Shown here: piece by piece, positions 1 to 5,883 of the stretch
Numbering within the stretch: the stretch's first letter is position 1
Layout: every line of letters begins with the position of its first letter
The notes under the pieces: model-generated
Seen by the model: the letters and a program-made list of their open reading frames with translations, nothing else
Database searches by the model: none
What the model was told of the DNA's origin: nothing
Source of the DNA: Patescibacteria group bacterium
GTDB taxonomy: Bacteria; Patescibacteriota; Minisyncoccia; Phycocordibacterales; PALSA-1337
Reading direction: 5' to 3'
DNA: 9,425 nt
Assembly (NCBI GenBank): GCA_023487965.1
Contig: JAMDBV010000027.1
Coordinates: 1-9,425 of the forward strand
Made by a program: the position numbers and the translations under genes

Positions 1-197
1 TCAAATATGTGCACCATCTCGAAACCGCAGTACGCGCCAAGGCGCTTTACCATCGTGACAAAGAATACGTCGTGCGCGACAATGCCATAGTCATTGTCGA
101 TGAATTCACCGGTCGCATGCAACCGGGACGTCGTTGGTCAGAAGGTCTGCATCAAGCGATCGAGGCAAAGGAGGGCGTCAATATTCAGCAAGAAACT
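1..197 (+). pseudogene. secA: secA internal fragment (5' and 3' truncated)
   Basis: This is an internal piece of SecA, the ATPase that drives preproteins through SecYEG. The frame is open from base 3 and reads Lys-Tyr-Val-His-His-Leu-Glu, followed by the very conserved stretch [20 protein letters not shown], then [14 protein letters not shown]. It corresponds to the C-terminal part of nucleotide-binding domain 1 after the preprotein cross-linking insertion. The match stops at Thr (195-197). The frame stays open to 341, but those residues are only the antisense of the secA N-terminus on the other strand. An apparent start at base 9 is an internal GTG, not a true start. The left end is cut by the window. 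Identity as SecA is secure. Whether the gene is truly broken, or is an assembly or amplification chimera, cannot be decided from the sequence. Confidence 0.88.
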
Positions 198-761
198 GGC
201 ATTGTCATTGATGACGCCAACAGTCAATCCAAGGAAATCATATATTTGTCCCATCCATACTGCATCGCGTCTCGAGAGATAATCGTTAACTGTAACGATG
301 TGAACACCTTTTCCGGTAAGCGCATTGAGATATGCCGGTAATGTAGCGACTAGCGTCTTGCCTTCACCTGTTCGCATTTCCGCTATGGCACCGGAATTGA
401 GTACCATGCCACCCAAAAGCTGTACGTCAAAATGTCTCTGTCCCAATGTGCGTCGCGACGCTTCACGGACCACCGCAAAAGCTTCCGGCAAGATATCGTC
501 CAACGTCTCGATCTTTCCAATATTATCGTTCTTCTCTTGTCCTATTGTGCCATTATTGCTTTCATTCGTGTCATCCTCGCGAAGGCGAGGATCCAGGTCA
601 ACGCCCAACCTACGACGAAACTCCACCGTCTTCGCCTTCAATTCTTCATCCGAAAGGGCCCCAATGGATGGCTCCAAAGCATTTATTTTGCCCACAAATG
701 GCTCAAAACGCTTGACGCTCTGCGTGTGGACATTTCCAAATATTTTACTAAAAAATGACAT
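138..761 (-). CDS. secA: SecA preprotein translocase ATPase, N-terminal part only
   Basis: This is the N-terminus of SecA, the motor of Sec-dependent protein export, as far as the start of NBD1. Counting from the ATG at 761, the protein begins [10 protein letters not shown]. It carries the Q-motif region [10 protein letters not shown] (about 110-119), Walker A MRTGEGKT (about 129-136) and [11 protein letters not shown] (about 157-167). True SecA sequence ends at about base 192 after [10 protein letters not shown]. The last 18 codons down to the stop at 138 are antisense of the other secA fragment. An in-frame ATG at 773 adds four residues. I prefer 761 because SecA proteins usually begin at this point. 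About 30 residues between EFRRRL and [15 protein letters not shown] are extra relative to the family and include a palindromic repeat. The gene lies 33 bases after the murB stop, so co-transcription with murB is likely. Identity is certain; the truncation may be artefactual. Confidence 0.9.
   Translation of the reverse strand: MSFFSKIFGNVHTQSVKRFEPFVGKINALEPSIGALSDEELKAKTVEFRRRLGVDLDPRLREDDTNESNNGTIGQEKNDNIGKIETLDDILPEAFAVVREASRRTLGQRHFDVQLLGGMVLNSGAIAEMRTGEGKTLVATLPAYLNALTGKGVHIVTVNDYLSRRDAVWMGQIYDFLGLTVGVINDNASFLLNIDALLCLDRLMQTF
570..595. repeat. Short palindromic repeat inserted in frame in secA
   Basis: A perfect 8-bp palindrome, ATCCTCGC (573-580) and GCGAGGAT (585-592), encloses the 4-base loop GAAG. 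On the secA strand it encodes the Asp-Pro-Arg-Leu-Arg-Glu-Asp-Asp peptide. Such 'DPRLRxDD' or 'IPAKAGI' type coding palindromes are known as dispersed repeats in many bacteria, including Rickettsia-like and candidate-phyla genomes. Here it sits in the variable segment of the SecA N-terminus and preserves the reading frame. Membership in a dispersed family is inferred from its form, since the window holds only this full copy. Confidence 0.7.
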
Positions 762-775
762 ATTTCGTGTCATCC

Positions 776-784
776 ACTATACCA
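776..784 (-). promoter_or_regulatory. Possible extended -10 element before secA
   Basis: On the - strand TGG is followed by TATAGT (-10 at 781-776), which fits an extended -10 element. No convincing -35 is present. Transcription would start near 769, just upstream of the ATG at 761 and downstream of the alternative ATG at 773, so this site also favours the 761 start. This is a pattern match only. Confidence 0.3.
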
Positions 785-794
785 TATTTTGAGA

Positions 795-1907
795 CTAATT
801 CACCCACTGCACCTCCGATTCCAATTCGATGCCCGTCTTCTCCTTTACACATTTCATTATATTATTTGCTAGACTGACGATCTCCGAAGCCACCGCTCCC
901 GGTTTCGCCACCAAAACTAATGCCTGTTTATCATAAACGCCGACATTGCCGGCCATCAAACCTTTCATCTTGCAGACATTCTCGATAATCCATGCAATGT
1001 GAATTTTCATCTTTTCGCCATATTCAAAAGCGCTCAGTTCAGGATATTTACCTTTGAGGTCAATATACTTTTCCCGACTGACAACCGGATTCTTGAAATA
1101 CGATCCGGCAGTACCCCAATGTTTCCAATCAGGCAGTTTATTTGCGCGTATCTCTATAATCGCATCACGCACGTCGGCAATACTCGGTTCGTACTTCCGG
1201 ACAACCAGATCCGCCTTATCATTCCTGGCATGGAACCAGTTCAACGGATTGAATAATGATATTTTTTCCGTCTTAGGTTCGCTGCCATGACTTTGTCGGC
1301 CGGCAAAGTATTCGCGCAAATCACGATACGAAATATTGGGCTTTCCACCGACCGTGAGTTCGAACGAAACCGCCGTAATGATATACCTGCCCTTTTCCTT
1401 CTTGAACAAACTGTCGCGGTATTCGAATTGACATTCCTTATTGCCGAATTCGACAAATTTCATCTCTTTGGTATCGAGAGCGCGCACCAGTTTTATAACC
1501 GAGGAAACGTCGACACCATAGGCGCCGATATTCTGGACAGGCGCCGCCCCGACAGTACCGGGAATAGCCGATAGGTTTTCCAGGCCGCACAGATTGTGCT
1601 CGACGGTGTATTTGACCAGATCATCCCAATTCTCTCCAGCGGCAGAAGCGATGATATTGCCACTACCGGCTCCGCCCATACCACGCATCTCATTCCGGAT
1701 CACAAGACCACTGAATCCATTATCAGAAACCAAAACATTGGAACCACCACCGAGAATAAAGATCGGTAATTTCTTCTTTTTTGCAAATTTTACCGCTTCA
1801 ACCAGCTGTTTTTCGTCACTGACGCTACAAAAAAATCGCGCCGGTCCGCCGATTTTGAATGTCGTATATTGGGCTAATGGTACATTCTCGATAAATTTCA
1901 TGAACAT
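795..1907 (-). CDS. murB: UDP-N-acetylenolpyruvoylglucosamine reductase MurB
   Basis: MurB is the cytoplasmic flavoenzyme that reduces UDP-GlcNAc-enolpyruvate to UDP-MurNAc with NADPH, the second committed step of peptidoglycan synthesis. The 370-residue protein shows the FAD-binding pattern TTFKIGGPAR (15-24), ILGGGSNVLVSDNG (51-64) and IPGTVGAAPVQNIGAYG (115-131). It has the YRDS motif (163-166), with Arg164 matching the substrate-binding Arg, and GSYFKNP (268-274), where Ser269 is the expected proton donor. The catalytic Glu lies in the C-terminal ESEV (363-366). Type I architecture is retained. An extra segment of about 30 residues (roughly 205-239, containing SLFNPLNWFHARND) lies between the SYRDLREYF and DVRDAI regions and makes the protein longer than usual. 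An ATG at 1901 (MKFIENVPLA) is an equally good start. Neither start has a Shine-Dalgarno sequence. The gene is followed by secA on the same strand, and a structured leader lies upstream. Confidence 0.96.
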   Translation of the reverse strand: MFMKFIENVPLAQYTTFKIGGPARFFCSVSDEKQLVEAVKFAKKKKLPIFILGGGSNVLVSDNGFSGLVIRNEMRGMGGAGSGNIIASAAGENWDDLVKYTVEHNLCGLENLSAIPGTVGAAPVQNIGAYGVDVSSVIKLVRALDTKEMKFVEFGNKECQFEYRDSLFKKEKGRYIITAVSFELTVGGKPNISYRDLREYFAGRQSHGSEPKTEKISLFNPLNWFHARNDKADLVVRKYEPSIADVRDAIIEIRANKLPDWKHWGTAGSYFKNPVVSREKYIDLKGKYPELSAFEYGEKMKIHIAWIIENVCKMKGLMAGNVGVYDKQALVLVAKPGAVASEIVSLANNIMKCVKEKTGIELESEVQWVN

Positions 1908-1910
1908 ACA

Positions 1911-1962
1911 CGAATATACATAATACGAATCTACGAATTATGCGAATGCTACGAATGCGAAT
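1911..1962. repeat. Degenerate tandem CGAAT repeat in the murB leader
   Basis: Six copies of CGAAT start at 1911, 1926, 1934, 1943, 1952 and 1958. Spacing is 15, 8, 9, 9 and 6 bases, so the middle copies keep an 8-9 base period. Most copies are preceded by TA or TG (for example TACGAAT and TGCGAAT). On the transcribed - strand the units read ATTCG. The array ends four bases upstream of the murB ATG at 1907, so it occupies the position of the ribosome-binding region. Its function is unknown. Confidence 0.65.
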
Positions 1963-1970
1963 ATTTGGCC

Positions 1971-2058
1971 TTGTACCAAATGATGGCCGCGGGTGTGAGC
2001 TCCAAAAAAATATGTCTAAATATTATGTGAGTACAGCCGCGGCCGTCACTTGGTGCAA
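1971..2058. repeat. 22-bp imperfect inverted repeat with 44-base spacer
   Basis: The arms lie at 1971-1992 and 2037-2058 and match at 19 of 22 positions when one is reverse-complemented. All three differences are transitions. The inner 8 bp (GGCCGCGG / CCGCGGCC) are perfect and GC-rich. The 44-base spacer (1993-2036) is AT-rich and contains no ORF. The element lies in the predicted 5' leader of murB and begins about 3 bases after the predicted start of transcription. It could fold into a long leader hairpin, or be a remnant of a miniature inverted-repeat element. No target-site duplication is evident. Confidence 0.6.
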
Positions 2059-2067
2059 TCCTGTGTA

Positions 2068-2096
2068 ATTATAATATGAACCTGCGAAAGCTACAA
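2068..2096 (-). promoter_or_regulatory. Predicted promoter for murB-secA
   Basis: On the - strand there is a perfect -10 TATAAT (2073-2068). It is separated by exactly 17 bases from a weak -35 TTGTAG (2096-2091, three of six consensus positions). Transcription would start near 2061, giving a leader of about 150 bases that contains the inverted repeat and the CGAAT array. The promoter lies downstream of the terminator of the preceding - strand gene, as expected for a separate transcription unit. Confidence 0.5.
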
Positions 2097-2107
2097 ATCT
2101 GCCATAA

Positions 2108-2180
2108 AACGCAAAAACCCGCCGAGGGCGGGACTTTGCGTTAGACATTTTGGAGAGTGCCCACTTTTGGGTACTCACAC
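2108..2180 (-). ncRNA. Candidate small RNA (promoter-hairpin-terminator unit)
   Basis: An extended -10 TGC-TATAGT (2195-2187) on the - strand would start an RNA near 2180. That RNA would fold a hairpin of 9 bp (2176-2168 with 2163-2155, one G-U pair, loop AAAG) and then meet the intrinsic terminator at 2132-2113, giving an RNA of about 70 nucleotides. There is no ORF in it. No clear -35 is present. The alternative is that the hairpin and terminator are just the 3' untranslated end of the ligase mRNA. It matches no RNA family that I recognise. Confidence 0.25.
2109..2141 (-). terminator. Intrinsic terminator after the ligase gene
   Basis: Read on the - strand, the stem CCCGCC (2132-2127) and GGCGGG (2123-2118) encloses the loop CTC and is followed directly by TTTTT (2117-2113) and then GCGTTTT. 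An outer 7-bp pairing, ACGCAAA (2109-2115) with TTTGCGT (2135-2141), can extend the stem. The + strand side lacks a comparable T-run, so this is mainly a - strand terminator. It lies about 100 bases beyond the stop of the ligase-like gene and before the murB promoter. Confidence 0.8.
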
Positions 2181-2186
2181 GTCACT

Positions 2187-2197
2187 ACTATAGCACA
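2187..2197 (-). promoter_or_regulatory. Extended -10 element TGTGCTATAGT
   Basis: The 11-base sequence TGTGCTATAGT on the - strand fits an extended -10 (TGn plus TATAGT). The identical 11-mer recurs on the - strand at 4722-4712, before the ligase gene. The repeat of a whole element in two intergenic or gene-end positions suggests a promoter type used in this genome. No good -35 hexamer is visible at 15-19 bases upstream. Confidence 0.35.
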
Positions 2198-2230
2198 TTT
2201 TGCTAAAAAACAAATCGTTTGCTGTGGATA

Positions 2231-4621
2231 TCACTGCAGAGACTTGATCGCCGCCTCGATCTGATCCTTGTACAATGGGAAGTCTTCTTTCGCCTTTCTT
2301 AGAATTTCTATTGCTTGCCATTTCCTGCCGGCGGCTATCTCTACCTGTACCAACCCGGAAACGTAGTTGATATTGTTCTTATCTTTCTTCATCAAGTCCT
2401 GATATATACTTATCGCTTTGTCGAACTGTTTTATCGAAGCATAAACCGCCCCCATCTGTTCGATCTTGAATATGTCGGGATTGTCGCCGAACAATTCATG
2501 CGCTTTCGATTCTTGGCCGGAAAGAACAAGCGAAATGGCAAGCAATATTCGCGCGCCATCGTATGTTGTATCCAGATTGTATGCTTGTTCGAGCAAGTCA
2601 ACCGATTTTTCCAACTGCCCAGTGCTCAGATAACTCTGCGCCAATTCTAGATCTACAGTTTGCTTTCTCGGCGAGAGCAAGTGGGCTTTTTCGAGGAGTG
2701 GCAATGCCTGAGCGGACTGTCCGACCGCATTCATGAACATACCGCCCAAAACATACATACGCGCGTCTTTGGGTGCGGCCGCAATCTGATCCTCTATCGC
2801 TTTGTTAGCCAGTGAATAATAAGACATCTTGGTCGGTCCGGCATACTGTCGACCGGAAATGATGCCTCCGGCGCAGGACAGTATCTGTTCGCGAATCTCC
2901 TGATTGGCGACGTATGCGCCTACATCGAGAGCGCTATCGAACAGTGTCGCGTCAGGCGTTGTTTGCTGACACGAACGAAGCGCTGTGATAAGACGCGTAT
3001 TGGCATTCAGAGGACGTATCTGGAAGAAATACACAAGCACTATAAAGGCTATGATCGTTATCGGCGCCACAACGTATTCGGTCGATTCAACTGAAAATTC
3101 TCGTTTGCCGAACAGTACCGGATGATTCTCATTGTATCGATTGCGGATCGAGGCGATGAAAGCGAGTAAAGCGAAGAACAAAACATAGCTAGCCAAGTTA
3201 TCGAATACGAAGACATTGTGGATGGCGTAGCCGACAACGAGACCGGTCAGTATCACCTTCTCGGCCATGGTGAAATGGCTCTTTCTATGATGATCTTCTC
3301 TCGGCATTTTCCATATACCCAGAAGCAGAAGTACATACAAGGAAATATACGATACAAAGCCGACCAGACCACCGGCAACCAACCAGTCTAGATATACGCT
3401 ATGTGCTCGATCGAACCATTGCTCCTGCGACCACATTCTAGGATCATAATTTGCATTGAATATATAGTTGAAATTCTCTTGACCCCAACCGAGTATCGGC
3501 CTTTCTGTCCAACCTTTCAAGGCCATCGGCCAGATATAAGCGCGGGCTTGGGTTTTCGTATCTTCCCACGATATCGACGCCATGCGACGAAGCGTTTCAT
3601 TATTCTGGACAAAAGAGGCGTTACGGTTGAACCAGAACAATAGGCCCAGAATAATTATGCCGCCCAAAACACTCGCGCTTACGATCCTGGACTTCTTGTT
3701 GTGGGTTCCGGCCAGAATGGCGTACAGGAATAGTGCCAGCATGATACCACCGACGAGGCCGAGCAATGTTCCGCGAGTCGCTGTTTCGTAGAGCAAATAC
3801 GTGAAGAATATCGGCAAGATATAGAGCGGATATACGAGTACAAGTACCGTGAATACGAGCAGTCCGAATGTCACAAATATGAAAGTGAGCTTGTGGGCCA
3901 AATATAATGCGCTTACACCTTCGTATCCAGCAAAGTGCTGAAATAAGCTCGCAATGAGGACCAGAACAGCAATGCCGAAGAAAGAAACGATAAATGGCCA
4001 AACGGCACCAAAATCAACTTTGAAATTCCACCTGGCAACCTTGCGCTCGGCCAATAGATACAAAGCAATGCCGATATTGATCAGCATATAGACGGCCATA
4101 TATGCGGCGTTACCAAGAGTTGCATCGACACGCGTCGAACCTTGATGGATTTCAAAAGCACCCAGAATCTGACAGAGGCCGTACATACCGATGAAAAAAG
4201 CAACGCCGAGACTTGCATACATCCAACGATGCCATAACCTCTTGCCATCCTCGCCGGAAAAGAGCGATGTCGCCACAATGAAGAAAGCCCATAGATGCAC
4301 GATCGTTATCCAACCTTCCATACGTTCGAAGTTGGACCACATACTGCGGATAGGATTGGCGCCGAACAGGTCTGCAATGAGAGTCACAAAGGCGAATACC
4401 GTCACGCCTACGGTAATATAGTTTATCCTTGGTCTGTACTTGGCGTCAGCAAAGGCCAGAATGAGATACGAGCCAAAGGCGATCTCGACAAGCAATCTAA
4501 AGAGAAATGCCTTGCCGGTAATGAACGGGAAGAAGAATCCATTCATGACAATAAGTGGCACAATCGGAACCAGAAACAGGGCCATAATGCTTATAGACCT
4601 AGATATTTTCTTGATATACAT
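2231..4621 (-). CDS. O-antigen ligase family (Wzy_C) membrane protein with C-terminal TPR repeats
   Basis: A 796-residue membrane protein that probably transfers or polymerises lipid-linked glycans on the outer face of the cytoplasmic membrane. Many hydrophobic helices span about 12-300, 312-331, 415-435, 455-490 and 517-534. Family motifs are visible: an Arg-containing ATRGTLLGL (281-289) after a helix, GWGQENF (378-384), and DRAHSVYLDWLVAGGLVG (404-421) with the conserved His407 of the large periplasmic-type loop. From about 600 to 796 the chain is helical and TPR-like, for example ALPLLEKAHLLSP (639-651), KSVDLLEQAYNLD (672-684), KAISIYQDLMKKD (735-747) and QAIEILRKAKEDFP (769-782). The ATG at 4621 follows AAAGGAAAAT, a good Shine-Dalgarno sequence. 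The neighbouring glycan-export genes support the role. The acceptor is unknown: if the host is a candidate-phyla bacterium without lipopolysaccharide, it could be a protein, teichoic-like polymer or lipid. A polymerase or protein O-glycosyltransferase is possible. Confidence 0.85.
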   Translation of the reverse strand: MYIKKISRSISIMALFLVPIVPLIVMNGFFFPFITGKAFLFRLLVEIAFGSYLILAFADAKYRPRINYITVGVTVFAFVTLIADLFGANPIRSMWSNFERMEGWITIVHLWAFFIVATSLFSGEDGKRLWHRWMYASLGVAFFIGMYGLCQILGAFEIHQGSTRVDATLGNAAYMAVYMLINIGIALYLLAERKVARWNFKVDFGAVWPFIVSFFGIAVLVLIASLFQHFAGYEGVSALYLAHKLTFIFVTFGLLVFTVLVLVYPLYILPIFFTYLLYETATRGTLLGLVGGIMLALFLYAILAGTHNKKSRIVSASVLGGIIILGLLFWFNRNASFVQNNETLRRMASISWEDTKTQARAYIWPMALKGWTERPILGWGQENFNYIFNANYDPRMWSQEQWFDRAHSVYLDWLVAGGLVGFVSYISLYVLLLLGIWKMPREDHHRKSHFTMAEKVILTGLVVGYAIHNVFVFDNLASYVLFFALLAFIASIRNRYNENHPVLFGKREFSVESTEYVVAPITIIAFIVLVYFFQIRPLNANTRLITALRSCQQTTPDATLFDSALDVGAYVANQEIREQILSCAGGIISGRQYAGPTKMSYYSLANKAIEDQIAAAPKDARMYVLGGMFMNAVGQSAQALPLLEKAHLLSPRKQTVDLELAQSYLSTGQLEKSVDLLEQAYNLDTTYDGARILLAISLVLSGQESKAHELFGDNPDIFKIEQMGAVYASIKQFDKAISIYQDLMKKDKNNINYVSGLVQVEIAAGRKWQAIEILRKAKEDFPLYKDQIEAAIKSLQ

Positions 4622-4647
4622 ATTTTCCTTTCTTATTGCCTTTAATT

Positions 4648-4676
4648 ATTAAAATCTCACACAAATCCTATCACAA
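4648..4676 (-). promoter_or_regulatory. Predicted promoter and RBS region of the ligase gene
   Basis: On the - strand, -35 TTGTGA (4676-4671) and -10 TTTAAT (4653-4648) are separated by 17 bases. The start would be near 4641, about 20 bases before the ATG, and is followed by the Shine-Dalgarno AAAGGA (4632-4627). This is the better placed of two candidate promoters for this gene. Confidence 0.45.
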
Positions 4677-4711
4677 ACCTCTCAGACTATTATTTAATGA
4701 CCTAGAATGGC

Positions 4712-4722
4712 ACTATAGCACA
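4712..4722 (-). promoter_or_regulatory. Second copy of extended -10 TGTGCTATAGT
   Basis: This 11-mer is identical to 2197-2187 on the - strand. It overlaps the final codons and the TAG stop of the kinase fusion gene. If it is active, transcription would begin near 4705 and give the ligase gene a leader of about 84 bases. The preceding -35 region is poor. Confidence 0.3.
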
Positions 4723-5804
4723 AACGGATTGCGAATATAAGGCTCTATAGCCTTTGTTCCACTCATCGTGGCTGCTGCTATGTCACGAGCTTTCCTGTTT
4801 TGGAATAAATACAATATATATCCACCATGCCCGCCGCCGAGATATTTCCATGCTTTACTTCCTTTCACTTTCGGTACTTCGTCCATTCCCTCTTTTATCT
4901 GAATCGCATAACTAAGTTTGATCGCCCGACACAGTTTCGAGAAATCTCCAGTTTTGACCGCATTCATAGCTATTTTGCCAGCGCGCAATATCATTTTGTA
5001 ATCACGTCTCTTATCAACAATATTCGGAGTTGAATGCGTCTTACCGCTCCAGAGTATCATCATGCGCCCGTTTAGCCATTCTGGGTCTGTCTTGAAATCG
5101 AGTATCGGTATCTTGCCGGATCGCCAGACACATAAACCAGTTTCTTCTATTATCGCCGGATCTTGCCAACCGACACCGAGGTTCAATTCAGATCGTGAAC
5201 CATTCTTCGCTTCAAGTATGGCAAATGCCGCCGAACCGCCAAGTCCCGCTCCCTTTTCGTATGGCCATTTATCCAGCGACACTAGTGGTGATATCGCACA
5301 ATTGACTATATACCCACCTTTTTTGGACAGTTTTGGAACATCGAGCCAACCACCCGCGAAATCAACCCTCAACGGCACTTGCGTTATGCCTTTGATGTTG
5401 TTACGGACCTGCGTCGTCGATGTTCTAGTTAATAAGTTACGTTTGGGAAGGATCACCAGCTCTATACTATATTTTTTGCAAAATTCTCTCTTTTTGTCTA
5501 TGTGTCTATCATCGTCAGTGACCGCTAGGATGTTCGGTTTAGTGGTCTTAATATGATCAACAAAATCAAATATCGGATGAGGATTTGAGCTCATGACAAC
5601 TTGATCGATATATTTGATTGATTCCAACAATTTCCGCTTATTATCTTCCGGCATAGATGGTTTGCGTCCTTTATACATCATCAGAACATCGTCGCTTGCA
5701 AAGCAGACGGTCAAATGATCTCCGAGCGCTTTGGCGTCCTCGAAAAACTGTATATGACCAGCATGGATGACGTCGTATGTGCCAGAGACAAAGACTCTTT
5801 TCAC
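4713..5804 (-). CDS. Fused cytidylyl/adenylyltransferase and GHMP-type sugar kinase
   Basis: A predicted cytoplasmic two-domain enzyme for making an activated sugar. Counting from a GTG at 5804 (363 residues), the first domain (about 2-135) is a HxGH nucleotidylyltransferase of the TagD/RfaE-C type. It has FVSGTYDVIHAGH (5-17, with His14 and His17 binding nucleotide) and RTSTTQVR (127-134). The second domain (about 143-363) is a GHMP kinase resembling the COG2605/fucokinase group: PLRVDFAGGW (144-153), GAGLGGSAA (185-193, ATP loop), GWQDP (212-216, with the likely catalytic Asp) and LGGGHGGY (322-329). Only about 30 residues separate the first two kinase motifs, far fewer than usual. I chose GTG 5804 because TagD-like proteins begin at this point. 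In-frame ATGs at 5849 and 5885 add 15 or 27 residues without family resemblance, and the latter overlaps the divergent gene's start. The sugar and the nucleotide are not predictable. The neighbourhood points to glycan precursor supply. Confidence 0.78.
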   Translation of the reverse strand: MKRVFVSGTYDVIHAGHIQFFEDAKALGDHLTVCFASDDVLMMYKGRKPSMPEDNKRKLLESIKYIDQVVMSSNPHPIFDFVDHIKTTKPNILAVTDDDRHIDKKREFCKKYSIELVILPKRNLLTRTSTTQVRNNIKGITQVPLRVDFAGGWLDVPKLSKKGGYIVNCAISPLVSLDKWPYEKGAGLGGSAAFAILEAKNGSRSELNLGVGWQDPAIIEETGLCVWRSGKIPILDFKTDPEWLNGRMMILWSGKTHSTPNIVDKRRDYKMILRAGKIAMNAVKTGDFSKLCRAIKLSYAIQIKEGMDEVPKVKGSKAWKYLGGGHGGYILYLFQNRKARDIAAATMSGTKAIEPYIRNPFVL

Positions 5805-5840
5805 GGTTTGATTATTGGCTATGTGTAATAAATGTACGAT

Positions 5841-5853
5841 TGGTATCATAGCA
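5841..5853. promoter_or_regulatory. Overlapping divergent extended -10 elements
   Basis: The same 13 bases read TGG-TATCAT (5841-5849) on the + strand and TGC-TATGAT (5853-5845) on the - strand. Each is a five-of-six -10 hexamer with the TGn extension. They would start transcripts about 28 bases before the wzm ATG at 5884 and about 34 bases before the GTG at 5804. No good -35 accompanies either. If real, the two operons share one compact bidirectional promoter. It also argues against the ATG at 5885 as the start of the fusion gene. Confidence 0.35.
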
Positions 5854-5883
5854 AAATCGAAAAAGAAATGGTAGTATGGCGTC

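Noticed and set aside
198..341. Continuation of the + strand frame beyond the secA fragment
   Set aside because: These residues are exactly antisense to conserved SecA N-terminal sequence on the - strand, so they are not a real protein tail.
573..592. Hairpin in secA as an intrinsic terminator
   Set aside because: It has no T-run on either side, lies in frame within coding sequence, and fits a coding palindromic repeat better.
325..792. Overlapping + strand frames across the secA N-terminus
   Set aside because: They are antisense to conserved SecA residues, show no recognisable domain, and owe their openness to the codon pattern of the true gene.
1911..1962. CGAAT array as a CRISPR
   Set aside because: Units of 5-7 bases with 1-10 base gaps are far too short for CRISPR repeats and spacers, and no cas gene is present.
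1971..2058. Inverted repeat as a defined insertion sequence
   Set aside because: There is no transposase and no visible target duplication, so only a structured element or possible miniature remnant can be claimed.
3621..4001. Alternative frames inside the ligase gene, including 4295-4645 on the + strand
   Set aside because: They overlap a strongly supported membrane protein, lack family motifs and have no plausible start signals.
4622..4712. Terminator between the kinase fusion and the ligase gene
   Set aside because: No GC-rich stem followed by a T-run is present on the - strand, so read-through into the ligase gene remains possible.
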